From contig NZ_FOEE01000022.1 of NCBI RefSeq assembly GCF_900110555.1, positions 1 to 41,063 on the forward strand: a stretch of 41,063 nt of DNA, given 5' to 3'. The translations under genes and the position numbers were made by a program. The DNA is from Trujillonella endophytica (lineage in GTDB: Bacteria; Actinomycetota; Actinomycetes; Mycobacteriales; Geodermatophilaceae). The notes under the pieces are model-generated. The model saw only the letters and a program-made list of their open reading frames with translations. It was not told where the DNA came from and did not search any database. Every line of letters starts with the position of its first letter. The first letter of the stretch is position 1. Shown piece by piece: positions 15,739 to 23,617 of the stretch.

Positions 15739-16520
15739 GGCACGAGCTCCCGCGCCGGCAGGGTCAGGATCTCGGCGCCCTCGGGGGTGATCGCGATCGT
15801 GTGCTCGCTGTGCGCGGTCCGGCAGCCGGTCGCGCTCCGCAGCGTCCAGCCGTCGGCGTCGGTGACCAGTTCGGCGGTGTCGGCCATGACCCACGGCTCC
15901 AGGGCCAGCAGCAGCCCCGGGCGGAGCGTGTAGCCCCGGCCCGGTCGACCGGCGTTCGGCACGTGCGGATCCTGGTGCATCGTCGACCCGACGCCGTGGC
16001 CGCCGAAGTCGGTGTTGACCCGGTACCCCGCACCGGCCAGGACCGCGCCGATGGCGGCGGACAGGTCCCCGATCCGCGCGCCGGGCCGGGCCGCGGCGAT
16101 CCCGGCGCTCAGGGCGCGCTCGGTGGCCGTGATCAGCGCGGCGTCGGCCGGGGACGCCGCCGCGCCCACGACGAAGCTGACCGCCGAGTCCGCGACCACG
16201 CCGCGCAGCGAGACGGCGAGGTCGAGCGAGAGCAGGTCGCCGTCGGCCAGCGCGTAGTCGTGCGGGAGCCCGTGCAGCACGGCGTCGTTCACCGACGTGC
16301 AGATGTAGTGGCCGAACGGCCCGCGACCGAAGGACGGCGCGTAGTCGACGTAGCAGGACTCCCCGCCGGCCGCGGTGATCATCTCCCGGGTCCACCGGTC
16401 GATCTCCAGGAGGTTCGTGCCCACCGCGCACCGGCCCCGCAGCTCCTGCAGGATGCCGGCGACCAGGGCCCCGGCCTCCCGGGCCCGTGGCAGCTCCGTC
16501 GCGTCCAGGATCTCGATCAT
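15735..16520 (-). CDS. map: Type I methionine aminopeptidase
   Basis: A 261-residue enzyme removing N-terminal Met from nascent proteins with a dinuclear metal site. The ligands appear in order: LDLAV and VVADSA (Asp, Asp), GHGVGSTMHQDP (His), LLLALEPW (Glu) and SEHTIAITPEG (Glu). It has no N-terminal zinc-finger or SH3-binding extension. The ATG at 16520 has GGGGAGA 8 nt upstream. It lies apart from the ribosomal-protein cluster where the housekeeping map usually sits and is divergent from an XRE regulator, so it is probably a regulated paralogue (inference). A TACTCT -10 (16565-16560) lies inside the shared repeats. Confidence 0.92.
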   Translation of the reverse strand: MIEILDATELPRAREAGALVAGILQELRGRCAVGTNLLEIDRWTREMITAAGGESCYVDYAPSFGRGPFGHYICTSVNDAVLHGLPHDYALADGDLLSLDLAVSLRGVVADSAVSFVVGAAASPADAALITATERALSAGIAAARPGARIGDLSAAIGAVLAGAGYRVNTDFGGHGVGSTMHQDPHVPNAGRPGRGYTLRPGLLLALEPWVMADTAELVTDADGWTLRSATGCRTAHSEHTIAITPEGAEILTLPARELVP

Positions 16521-16549
16521 CGGTGCAGTCTCCCCGCTCGTCCCACAAC

Positions 16550-16580
16550 TATCCCGGTAAGAGTATCCCGGTACTAGAAT
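16550..16580. promoter_or_regulatory. Shared operator/promoter of map and the XRE gene
   Basis: TATCCCGGTA occurs twice as a direct repeat (16550-16559 and 16564-16573, 14-bp period). TAGAAT at 16575-16580 is a -10 element 7 nt before the XRE ATG, giving a leaderless mRNA. On the opposite strand TACTCT (16565-16560) is the -10 for map. The repeats cover the -38 to -15 region of the XRE promoter and the core of the map promoter, a position suited to repression of both. Confidence 0.6.
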
Positions 16581-16587
16581 CGGCATC

Positions 16588-16854
16588 ATGGTCCGGCTGC
16601 CGCTCACGCCCGCCGAGGTCGAGCGCGGGCAGCGCCTCGGCGCCCTCCTGCGGTCCGCCCGGGACGGGCGCTCGATGCTGGCCACGGCGCTCGACGCGGG
16701 GGTCTCGCCGGAGACGCTGCGGAAGATCGAGTCCGGTCGCGTGGCCACCCCGGCGTTCCCGACCATCGCGTCGATCGCCGCCGTCCTCGGCCTGTCCCTG
16801 GACGCGCTCTGGGCGGAGGTCAACCGGCCCGACGGCGAGCGCCTGGCCTCCTAG
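16588..16854 (+). CDS. XRE-family helix-turn-helix regulator
   Basis: An 88-residue protein that is almost entirely one HTH_XRE domain: RLGALLRSARDGRSMLATALDAGVS (helices 1-2), PETLRKIESGR (recognition helix and wHTH turn), PAFPTIASIAAVLGLSLDAL (helices 4-5). There is no sensory domain, so it is probably a simple dimeric repressor. It is divergent from map, and the double TATCCCGGTA repeat between them is the likely binding site. The ATG is 7 nt behind TAGAAT, so the message is leaderless. Its TAG stop shares a CTAG with the stop of the SARP gene on the other strand. Confidence 0.87.
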   Translation: MVRLPLTPAEVERGQRLGALLRSARDGRSMLATALDAGVSPETLRKIESGRVATPAFPTIASIAAVLGLSLDALWAEVNRPDGERLAS

Positions 16855-19800
16855 GGCGCGGCGTCCACGGACGGACGACGCCGCGCCGGGCGGCGGGCCG
16901 CGGACTCCGGCACCCGGGCCAGGTGCTCCTCGGCCAGCGCGACCTGGTGCGGCGACCCGACCGCCCGGCCCTGCCGGCGGGCGGCCTCCCACCAGTCCCG
17001 GGCCGCCACGGTGTCGCCCTGGTGCTCGGCCACCCGCCCGAGGAGCTCGTCGTAGGCGCCGAGGGTGAGCGCGGGCGTGCCCAGCACCGCCTGCCGGCCG
17101 CGGAACGGCAGCAACTGCACCACCGCCATCTCGATCTCCGGCTCGTCGCCCAGCAGGAGCGCGGTCTCGGCCTCCAGCAGGAGCGCGACGTCGCTGGCCC
17201 AGTCGCGGATCTGGGTGCGGCCCCACCGCTTGCGCAGCCGGTGCGCCTCGGCGAGGTCGCCGGACTCCGCCGCGGCCAGCACGGCCATGAGCTGGAGCAG
17301 CGGGTTGCCCTCGTCGCCGGTCTCGACGAGCAGGTCGATCGCCTCGGGCAGCCGGCCGTCGCCCCGGCGCAGGGTGAACTGGTGGGCGGCGAACGCGTGC
17401 CGGGCGTGCGGGGTGACCTTGGCGTACAGCTCGTAGGCCTCGGTGGTCAGCTCCTCGGCGCGCGCGGCGTCGCCGCGCAGCCAGGCCGCGCCGGCCTGCT
17501 GCCAGAGCACGTGCGGCCGGACCTCGGGGCCGGACAGCGAGATGGCAAGCCGGAGGGCGGCGTCCAGGTCGTCGTCGAATCCGCGCCGGTCGGCCAGGTG
17601 CAGCCGCAGCGCCGCGCGGTGGAGGCGGGCGAGGAACTCGGTGCGGCGGGGGAGGCCGCGCCCGGCCAGCGCCAGCGCCTCGTCGGTGGCCGCCAGCCGC
17701 TGCTCGGCCGCGCCCGGCCGGCCCCACACCGCCAGCGAGTAGTTGTTGAGCACCCGGCCCAGCAGCTCCGGATCGCCCACGCGCCGGGCCAGCTCGACGG
17801 CGCGCTCGGCGTACCGGGGCCCGCGCTGCAGGTCCTCGCTGAAGGCCAGTTCCACGCCCAGGGTGCCGAGCAGCCGCGCGGTCAGCCGGTCGCGGTCGAC
17901 GTCGTCGGCTGTGTCGGCCCCCGGCCCACCCATCTCCTCCCGGTGCTCCAGCAGGTCCTCCAGCAGCGCGACCATCTCGTGGTCGACGACGCCGTGCGGC
18001 CGCCAGTTCCACAGCGTGGGCGAGCCCCACACCGAGGCGGCCTCCAGCAGGCAGCGGCGGTCGCCGAGCTCGCGCGCGACGCCGATCGCCTGCGCGATGA
18101 CCTCCCGCGCCTCGGTCCGCTCGCCGCTGCGCAGCAGGTCGTCGCCGAGCGCGGTGAGCAGGTCGTGCCGGGTGCGGGCGGCGTCGGGTTCGGCGGGGTC
18201 GATCAGCGACAGCGCGCGGCGGGTGTGGGCGGCGGCCTCGCCGTGCGCCAGCCGGGCCCGTGCCGCCTCGGCCGCGGCGGTCGAGTACCGGCGGGCGGGG
18301 CCGGGCCCGGCGACCGGCACGGCCAGCACGAAGTGGTGGGCCAGCCGTTCGATCAGGGTGTCCTCGCCGGCGCCGCCCGTGCGGCGCAGCTCGAGGGCGG
18401 CGCCCAGGCGCGCGTGCAGCCGCGCCCGCTGCAGCACGCCCAGGCCATCGGCCAGGACCTCCTGCACGAGGGCGTGGGCGAACCGCCAGCTCCACGGCCC
18501 CTCCGCCTGCACGACCAGGCCCAGCGCCATCGCCGAGTCCAGGGCGGCGAGGGCCTCCTCGGCGGGGGTGCCGGCGCCCTCGAGCAGGTCGAGGGTCACC
18601 TCCCGGCCGGCCAGGGCGGCCAGCTCCAGCACCGACCGTGTGCCGGGGGGCAGGCGGTCCAGCCGGCTCTGCAGCACCGCGCCGATCGACGGCGGCACCG
18701 GCACCCGGCGGGGGTCCTGCGCGCCCGCCATCCAGCGGGTCAGCTCGACGACGAAGAACGGGTTGCCGGCCGTCCGGTCGTGGACCGCCGTGGCCAGGGC
18801 CGGATCGCCGGTCGAGCCGAGCTGGGCGTCCAGCAGCGCGGCGACCTCCGCGGAGTCCAGGCCCTCCAGCCGGAGCCGGCTGGCCACCGGCTCGCGCCCG
18901 AGACGGGCCAGGCAGTCGGCGACCGCCGCCGGCAGCTCCTCCCCGACGTCGCGGACCGTGACCAGCACCAGCATCGGCAGCCGCGGCAGGTGCCGGGTCA
19001 CCAGCGACAGCAGCTGGACCGACGTGGTGTCCGCGCCCTGCAGGTCGTCGAGGACCACCAGCAGCGGCTGGCGGGCGGCGGCGTCGGACAGCCGGCCCGA
19101 CAGGTCCTCGAACAGCCGGAACCGGGCCGCGTCGGCGTCGGACTCCGCGATGGGGCTGAGCCGCTCCTGGCCCAGGGCCTCGAGCACCTGGGTCCAGGGC
19201 CACAGCGCCGGGGCGCCCGCGTCGTCCGCGCAGCGGCTCCAGGCCACCGCCCAGCCCGCCGCGCGGGCCACCTCGGCGGTGGCCTCGGCCAGCCGGGTCT
19301 TGCCGATCCCCGCCTCGCCGCCCACGACCACCACGGCCGGGCGGCCCCCCGCGGCCAGGTCGAGGGCCACCCGCAGCTGGGCCAGCTCGATCGTGCGGCC
19401 GACCAGGGACTCCGCGCCTGGCAGCGGCAGCGGCGCCGCCGGCGCGGGCGACGCCATCACGGTGAGCTGCGGCCGCGGAACGCGTTCGGTCAGCCTCGGG
19501 TCCTGGCGCAGCACGGCCTGCTCCAGGTCGCGCAGCTCGGGGCCGGGGTCGATGCCCAGCTCGTCGCGCAGCAGGTCGCCGCAGCGGCGCAGCGCGTCGA
19601 GCGCGTCGGCCTGGCGGTCGGCGGCGTAGAGGGCGGTCACCAGCCGGGCCCACAGCCGCTCGCGCAGCGGGTGCTCGGCCACCAGCCGCTGCAGATCCGG
19701 GACGGCGTCCTCGGGGCGGCCGGCCGACAGCAGCGCGTCGCAGCGCCGCTCGCGGGCGCGCACGTACAGCTCGGTCAGCCGGAGGCGGTCCGTCGCCGCC

Positions 19801-20252
19801 GACGGCTGGTCGCCGAGCTCGGTCAGCGGCTCCCCGCGCCACAGGTCGAGCGCCTGGTCCAGGAGGCCCACGCCCCGCACCGGGTCGCCGGACTCGACGG
19901 CCCGGTCGCCCTCGTCGAGGAGCCGGGCGAACCGGAGGCTGTCGAGCTGGTCGACGCCGACCTGGATGAGGTAGCCGGGCGGGCGGGTGAGCAGCACATC
20001 CGGCGGCCGGCGCGGACCGCGGTCGGGTTCCAGCACGCGGCGCAGGTGCGAGACGTAGGCCTGCAGGGTCCCCGTCACCGTGGGTGGCGGCTGGTCCCCC
20101 CAGAGCGTGGCGATGATCCGGTCCAGCCCGACGACGCGGCCGGGCTCGGAGAGCAGCAGGGTCAGGAGTGCGCGCGGCTTGGCGCCGCCGACGTCGAGCG
20201 GGCGACCGTCGGGAGCCGTGACCTCGAGAGGCCCGAGGACGCGGAACTGCAC
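16851..20252 (-). CDS. AfsR/SARP-family regulator: BTAD + AAA ATPase + TPR (1133 aa)
   Basis: This large transcriptional activator begins with an OmpR-like winged helix (residues 1-95: VQFRVLGPLEVTAPDGRPL...ALLTLLLSEPGRVV), then a BTAD helical domain (about 100-255), an AAA/STAND ATPase with Walker A GGEAGIGKT (311-319) and Walker B LLVVLDD (397-403), and a C-terminal half of TPR-like helices to residue 1133. This is the AfsR/large-SARP architecture, which activates secondary metabolism or catabolic genes when the ATPase/TPR part senses a signal. GTG at 20252 is used because the conserved VQFRVLGPLEV starts there; TTG at 20324 would add 24 unconserved residues. An array of phased repeats lies 70 bp upstream. 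It shares its stop with the XRE gene (CTAG). Confidence 0.92.
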   Translation of the reverse strand: MQFRVLGPLEVTAPDGRPLDVGGAKPRALLTLLLSEPGRVVGLDRIIATLWGDQPPPTVTGTLQAYVSHLRRVLEPDRGPRRPPDVLLTRPPGYLIQVGVDQLDSLRFARLLDEGDRAVESGDPVRGVGLLDQALDLWRGEPLTELGDQPSAATDRLRLTELYVRARERRCDALLSAGRPEDAVPDLQRLVAEHPLRERLWARLVTALYAADRQADALDALRRCGDLLRDELGIDPGPELRDLEQAVLRQDPRLTERVPRPQLTVMASPAPAAPLPLPGAESLVGRTIELAQLRVALDLAAGGRPAVVVVGGEAGIGKTRLAEATAEVARAAGWAVAWSRCADDAGAPALWPWTQVLEALGQERLSPIAESDADAARFRLFEDLSGRLSDAAARQPLLVVLDDLQGADTTSVQLLSLVTRHLPRLPMLVLVTVRDVGEELPAAVADCLARLGREPVASRLRLEGLDSAEVAALLDAQLGSTGDPALATAVHDRTAGNPFFVVELTRWMAGAQDPRRVPVPPSIGAVLQSRLDRLPPGTRSVLELAALAGREVTLDLLEGAGTPAEEALAALDSAMALGLVVQAEGPWSWRFAHALVQEVLADGLGVLQRARLHARLGAALELRRTGGAGEDTLIERLAHHFVLAVPVAGPGPARRYSTAAAEAARARLAHGEAAAHTRRALSLIDPAEPDAARTRHDLLTALGDDLLRSGERTEAREVIAQAIGVARELGDRRCLLEAASVWGSPTLWNWRPHGVVDHEMVALLEDLLEHREEMGGPGADTADDVDRDRLTARLLGTLGVELAFSEDLQRGPRYAERAVELARRVGDPELLGRVLNNYSLAVWGRPGAAEQRLAATDEALALAGRGLPRRTEFLARLHRAALRLHLADRRGFDDDLDAALRLAISLSGPEVRPHVLWQQAGAAWLRGDAARAEELTTEAYELYAKVTPHARHAFAAHQFTLRRGDGRLPEAIDLLVETGDEGNPLLQLMAVLAAAESGDLAEAHRLRKRWGRTQIRDWASDVALLLEAETALLLGDEPEIEMAVVQLLPFRGRQAVLGTPALTLGAYDELLGRVAEHQGDTVAARDWWEAARRQGRAVGSPHQVALAEEHLARVPESAARRPARRRPSVDAAP

Positions 20253-20321
20253 GACGCGGGATCTTCGCAGGTGCGGGCCCTCCTGGGGAGGGTTCCGCGC
20301 GTGATCGGTGCCAGTCGCTTC

Positions 20322-20365
20322 CAAGTCACGGGCAAGTCGGGGTCAAGCGCCGGGCAAGGCGCGCC
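20322..20365. promoter_or_regulatory. Four 11-bp phased direct repeats (putative SARP box array)
   Basis: CAAG recurs at 20322, 20333, 20344 and 20355, exactly 11 bp apart: CAAGTCACGGG, CAAGTCGGGGT, CAAGCGCCGGG, CAAGGCGCGCC. SARP proteins are known to bind heptamer direct repeats with 11-bp (one helical turn) spacing. The array is centred between the divergent SARP gene (start 20252) and the FAD oxidoreductase (start 20435), 69 bp from each start codon. A weak -10 candidate, GAGGGT (20369-20374), begins 7 nt after the last heptamer, near the 8-bp distance described for SARP promoters. Confidence 0.7.
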
Positions 20366-20434
20366 CGCGAGGGTCTGCGCCATCCGAAGCGCCACCAGAG
20401 GCGCCGTCACCCGCTCCCGCGAGGAATGCCCCCC

Positions 20435-21892
20435 ATGAGCATCACACAGGACCCCCGGACCCCGCTCGCCGACCACGCCCTCGAGCAGGCCGCGCACGAG
20501 GCGCCGGCCGCGCCCGCCGCGGCGGTGCCCGCCGCCGACGTCGACGAGCTGCGCACGCAGGTGCACGGCCCGGTCTACGCCGCCGGGGACGACGGGCTGG
20601 CCGCGGAGGTCGCCGCCTGGAACGTCGCCGTGCAGCACACCCCCGCCGTCGCCGTCGGCGCGACCTGCGCGACCGACGTCGCCGCCGCCGTCCGGTTCGC
20701 CGTCGCGCACGGCCTGCCGGTCGCCGTCCAGGCCACCGGGCACGGCCCGGTCCGCAACGCCGCCGGCGCGGTGATGATCACGACCCGCCGCATGCAGGGC
20801 GTCGTCGTCGACCCGGTGCGCCGGACGGCGCGGGTGCAGGCGGGCGTCCGGTGGGCCGCCGTCCTCGAGGCCGCCGCCGAGCACGGGCTGACCGGGCTGT
20901 GCGGGTCCTCCTCCGACGTCGGCGTGGTCGGCTACACGCTCGGCGGGGGCATGGGCTCGCTCGGCCGCCGCTTCGGATTCGCCGCCGACCACGTGCACGC
21001 CGTCGAGATGGTCACGGCCGACGGCGTGCTGCGCCGGGTGGACGCGAGCAGCGACCCGGAGCTGTTCTGGGCCGTCCGCGGCGGCAAGGGCTCCCTCGGC
21101 GTCGTGACCGCGATCGAGATCGACCTGGTCCCGGTGCGCTCGGTCCTCGGCGGCGGCATCTTCTTCGCCGCCGAGGACGCCGCTGCCGTGCTGCACGCCT
21201 ACCGCCGGTGGGCACCGACGCTGCCCGAGGAGGTCGCCACCTCCGTCGCCGTGCTCCGGCTGCCGCCGCTGGAGGAGCTGCCGCCGCCGCTGCAGGGGCA
21301 GACCGTCGTCCACCTGCGGTACGCCTACTCCGGCGACGACCTCGCCGAGGGGGAGCGGCTGGTCGCGCCGATGAAGGAGGCGGGCCGGATCGTGCTGGGC
21401 GCGATCGTGCCGCTGCTCGCCACGGAGCTGGACGCCATCCACATGGACCCGCGCGACCCGATGCCGGCCTGGGAGAAGGGCATGCTGCTGGCAGAGCTGA
21501 CCGAGGAGACCGTCGACGCGTTCCTGGCCGCGGTCGCCCCGGAGGCGCCGCTGCCGCTGATCATGGCCGAGATCCGTCAGCTGGGCGGGGCGCTGTCCCG
21601 GCCCGCGGCGGTGCCCAACGCCGTGGCCGGCCGGTCCGGCGCCTGGTCCGTGCTGGTCATCGGCCCGATGGTGCCCGAGCTCGCGGACGTCGTCCCCCAG
21701 GTCGGGCGGGGCGTGCTCGGCGCGCTGGCGCCGTGGGCGGCCCCCGGCTGCATGCTCAACTTCCTGGGCGACGTGTCGGGCCCCGACGAGGTGCTGGCCG
21801 CCTACGTGCCCGCCGACGCCGCGCGGCTGCTGGCGGTCAAGCGCGCGGTGGACCCGACCGGCGTCTTCACGACCGGCCACGCGATCGGCTGA
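20435..21892 (+). CDS. FAD-linked oxidoreductase (PCMH/berberine-bridge-like)
   Basis: A 485-residue flavoprotein with a PCMH-type FAD-binding domain. ATGHGPVRN places His103 where the 8-alpha-histidyl FAD link occurs in this family. The second (6-S-cysteinyl) site is not apparent, since the usual Cys before the VGYTLGGGMG loop is replaced in SSDVGVVGYTLGGGMG, so FAD is probably bound through one bond only. The C-terminal RLLAVKRAVDPTGVF is the typical closing motif. ATG 20435 is chosen over ATG 20426 because GAGGA (20421-20425) is 9 nt upstream of it but only touches the other. It is divergent from the SARP gene and is its most likely target. The substrate is unknown. Confidence 0.88.
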   Translation: MSITQDPRTPLADHALEQAAHEAPAAPAAAVPAADVDELRTQVHGPVYAAGDDGLAAEVAAWNVAVQHTPAVAVGATCATDVAAAVRFAVAHGLPVAVQATGHGPVRNAAGAVMITTRRMQGVVVDPVRRTARVQAGVRWAAVLEAAAEHGLTGLCGSSSDVGVVGYTLGGGMGSLGRRFGFAADHVHAVEMVTADGVLRRVDASSDPELFWAVRGGKGSLGVVTAIEIDLVPVRSVLGGGIFFAAEDAAAVLHAYRRWAPTLPEEVATSVAVLRLPPLEELPPPLQGQTVVHLRYAYSGDDLAEGERLVAPMKEAGRIVLGAIVPLLATELDAIHMDPRDPMPAWEKGMLLAELTEETVDAFLAAVAPEAPLPLIMAEIRQLGGALSRPAAVPNAVAGRSGAWSVLVIGPMVPELADVVPQVGRGVLGALAPWAAPGCMLNFLGDVSGPDEVLAAYVPADAARLLAVKRAVDPTGVFTTGHAIG

Positions 21893-21895
21893 TGG

Positions 21896-23602
21896 TCAGT
21901 CGGGGAGCAGCACGCCCGGGTTGCAGATGCCGGTGGGGTCCAGCCGCTGCTTGACGGCGCGGAGCACCTCGACGCCCAGGGGGCCGATCTCCCGCTCCAG
22001 CCAGGGGCGGTGGTCGGCCCCGACGGCGTGGTGGTGGGTGAGCGTGCCGCCGGCGGCCAGGAGGGCGTCGGTGGCCTCCCGCTTGGCGGCCAGCCACTGC
22101 TGGATCGGCAGGTCGTCGTTCCGGTCGGCGAGGACGGTGACGTAGAGCGAGGCGCCGGTCGGGTAGCCGTGGGAGACGTGGCTGAGGACCAGCGGACGGC
22201 GGCCGGCCCGGGTGAGCGAGCGGCCCAGCGCCCGGCGGACGGCGTCGTAGACCACCGGCAGCGCCGACCAGGTCGCGGCGGTCTCGAGGGTCTCGACCAG
22301 CAGCCCGGAGTCCAGCAGCCGGTCGCGCAGGTAGGGCGCCTCGAACCGGTGCCGGCGCCACGACTCGCCCACCCGCCGGCCGGCCCGCACGGCGCCGCCC
22401 TCGCGCAGCACCGATGCCGCGGCCCGCCGCCGGGCGCGCACCAGCGTCGGCAGCCCCTCCCAGCCGACGACGAGCAGGCACCCCTCGCCGTGCCCGCGGC
22501 CGCGCAGCACCGCGCGCAGGGCCGTGGCCCCCGGGCCGCCGGCCATGAGCAGGTTCGCCCGGGTCTCGTCCGGGTCCGACAGCCGGACGACGTCGGGCAG
22601 CAGGTCGTGCCGCGCCAGGCGCTGCAGCCCGGCCAGGCCGGCGGCCCAGCTGCGGAACGACCACCCCTCGTAGGCGGTGGTCCGCGGCTTCGGGCGCACC
22701 CGCAGCCGGAGCTCGGTGATGACCCCCAGGGCACCTTCCGAGCCGAGCGCCAGCCCCAGCAGGTCGGGACCGGCGGCCGAGGCCGGCGGGTGCCCGAGCT
22801 CCAGCACCCCGGTCGGGGTGGCCAGGGTCAGCCCGGCGACCAGGTCGTCGAACCGGCCCACCCCGGTCGAGGCCTGCCCGGCGGAGCGGGTGGCCGCGTA
22901 CCCGCCGAGGGTGGCGAACTCGAAGCTCTGCGGCAGGTGGCCGAGGGTCAGCCCCTCGGGGGCCAGCGCCTCCTCCAGCGCCGGGCCGCGCATGCCGGGG
23001 CCGACGGTGACCAGCGAGGAGGGCAGGTCCAGGTCGTGCAGACCCGACATCCGGCGCAGGTCCAGCGCCACGGCCGGCCGGTCGTCGGCGTCCATGCCCG
23101 AGAGGCCGCCGACCACGCTGGTGCCCCCGCCGAAGGGGACGACGACGACGCCGCGCTCCGCGCACAGCGCCAGCAGGGCGGCGGTCTCGGCGGTGTCGCC
23201 GGGGGTGACGACGGCGTCGGGGGCGTCGGAGGCGTCGCCCTCCCGCCGGCGGAGCAGGTCCAGGTAGCTCCGGCCGCCGGTGCGCCGCAGCCGGGACAGG
23301 TCGTCGGTGGCCACGTTCTCCTCGCCGAGCAGCGCGACCATCGCGGCGCGGGCGTCCTCGGGGAGGCGGCTGGGGGCGAGCCGGATGTCGCCGACCCGGA
23401 CCGCCGGTGTCGACCGCGGGGTCCAGCCGAGCTCGCGGGCGAGGTGCCGGCGCGCGGCGCGGGGGAGGGCGGAGGAGAGGTCGGGATCGGCCTGCAGCTC
23501 CAGCGAGCCGTCGCCGTCGTCGTCGGGGGCCTCCTCGACCCGCGCCACGCGGGAGCCGCCCGGCCCCCATCCCTGGATCGTCAGTTCCGGCTGCTCGGGC
23601 AC
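21896..23602 (-). CDS. FAD-binding oxidase, alkyl-dihydroxyacetonephosphate synthase-like
   Basis: The 568-residue protein has a FAD_binding_4 domain (VVTPGDTAETAALLALCAERGV, VPFGGGTSVVGGL, GLTLGHLPQSFEFATLGGYAATRSAGQAS, GSEGALGVITEL) and a FAD-oxidase C-terminal domain ending HHHAVGADHRPWL...VKQRLDPTGICNPGVLLPD. The HHH...G..H block and DPTGICNPG are typical of AGPS/D-lactate dehydrogenase-type oxidases. Bacterial members of the AGPS branch are usually of unknown substrate. GTG at 23602 is only 15 bp from the divergent glpD start. Its stop is 3 bp from that of the convergent FAD oxidoreductase. I recall a similar glpD/flavoprotein pairing in mycobacteria, which supports a glycerophosphate or ether-lipid context. 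Confidence 0.88.
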   Translation of the reverse strand: MPEQPELTIQGWGPGGSRVARVEEAPDDDGDGSLELQADPDLSSALPRAARRHLARELGWTPRSTPAVRVGDIRLAPSRLPEDARAAMVALLGEENVATDDLSRLRRTGGRSYLDLLRRREGDASDAPDAVVTPGDTAETAALLALCAERGVVVVPFGGGTSVVGGLSGMDADDRPAVALDLRRMSGLHDLDLPSSLVTVGPGMRGPALEEALAPEGLTLGHLPQSFEFATLGGYAATRSAGQASTGVGRFDDLVAGLTLATPTGVLELGHPPASAAGPDLLGLALGSEGALGVITELRLRVRPKPRTTAYEGWSFRSWAAGLAGLQRLARHDLLPDVVRLSDPDETRANLLMAGGPGATALRAVLRGRGHGEGCLLVVGWEGLPTLVRARRRAAASVLREGGAVRAGRRVGESWRRHRFEAPYLRDRLLDSGLLVETLETAATWSALPVVYDAVRRALGRSLTRAGRRPLVLSHVSHGYPTGASLYVTVLADRNDDLPIQQWLAAKREATDALLAAGGTLTHHHAVGADHRPWLEREIGPLGVEVLRAVKQRLDPTGICNPGVLLPD

Positions 23603-23617
23603 GGCTACAGTCTGCCG
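23603..23617. promoter_or_regulatory. Overlapping divergent leaderless promoter, 15 bp between start codons
   Basis: On the plus strand TACAGT (23606-23611) lies 6 nt before the glpD GTG at 23618. On the minus strand CAGACT (23614-23609) lies 6 nt before the oxidase GTG at 23602. The two -10 elements overlap, and each -35 region must lie inside the neighbour's coding sequence, so the two promoters cannot be occupied at the same time. Confidence 0.55.

Noticed and set aside
16851-20324. TTG 20324 as start of the SARP gene
   Set aside because: The added 24 residues are not conserved in type and would place the start inside the phased repeat array.
21893-21895. Terminator between the two convergent FAD enzymes
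   Set aside because: Only 3 bp separate the stops and no hairpin is present around them.
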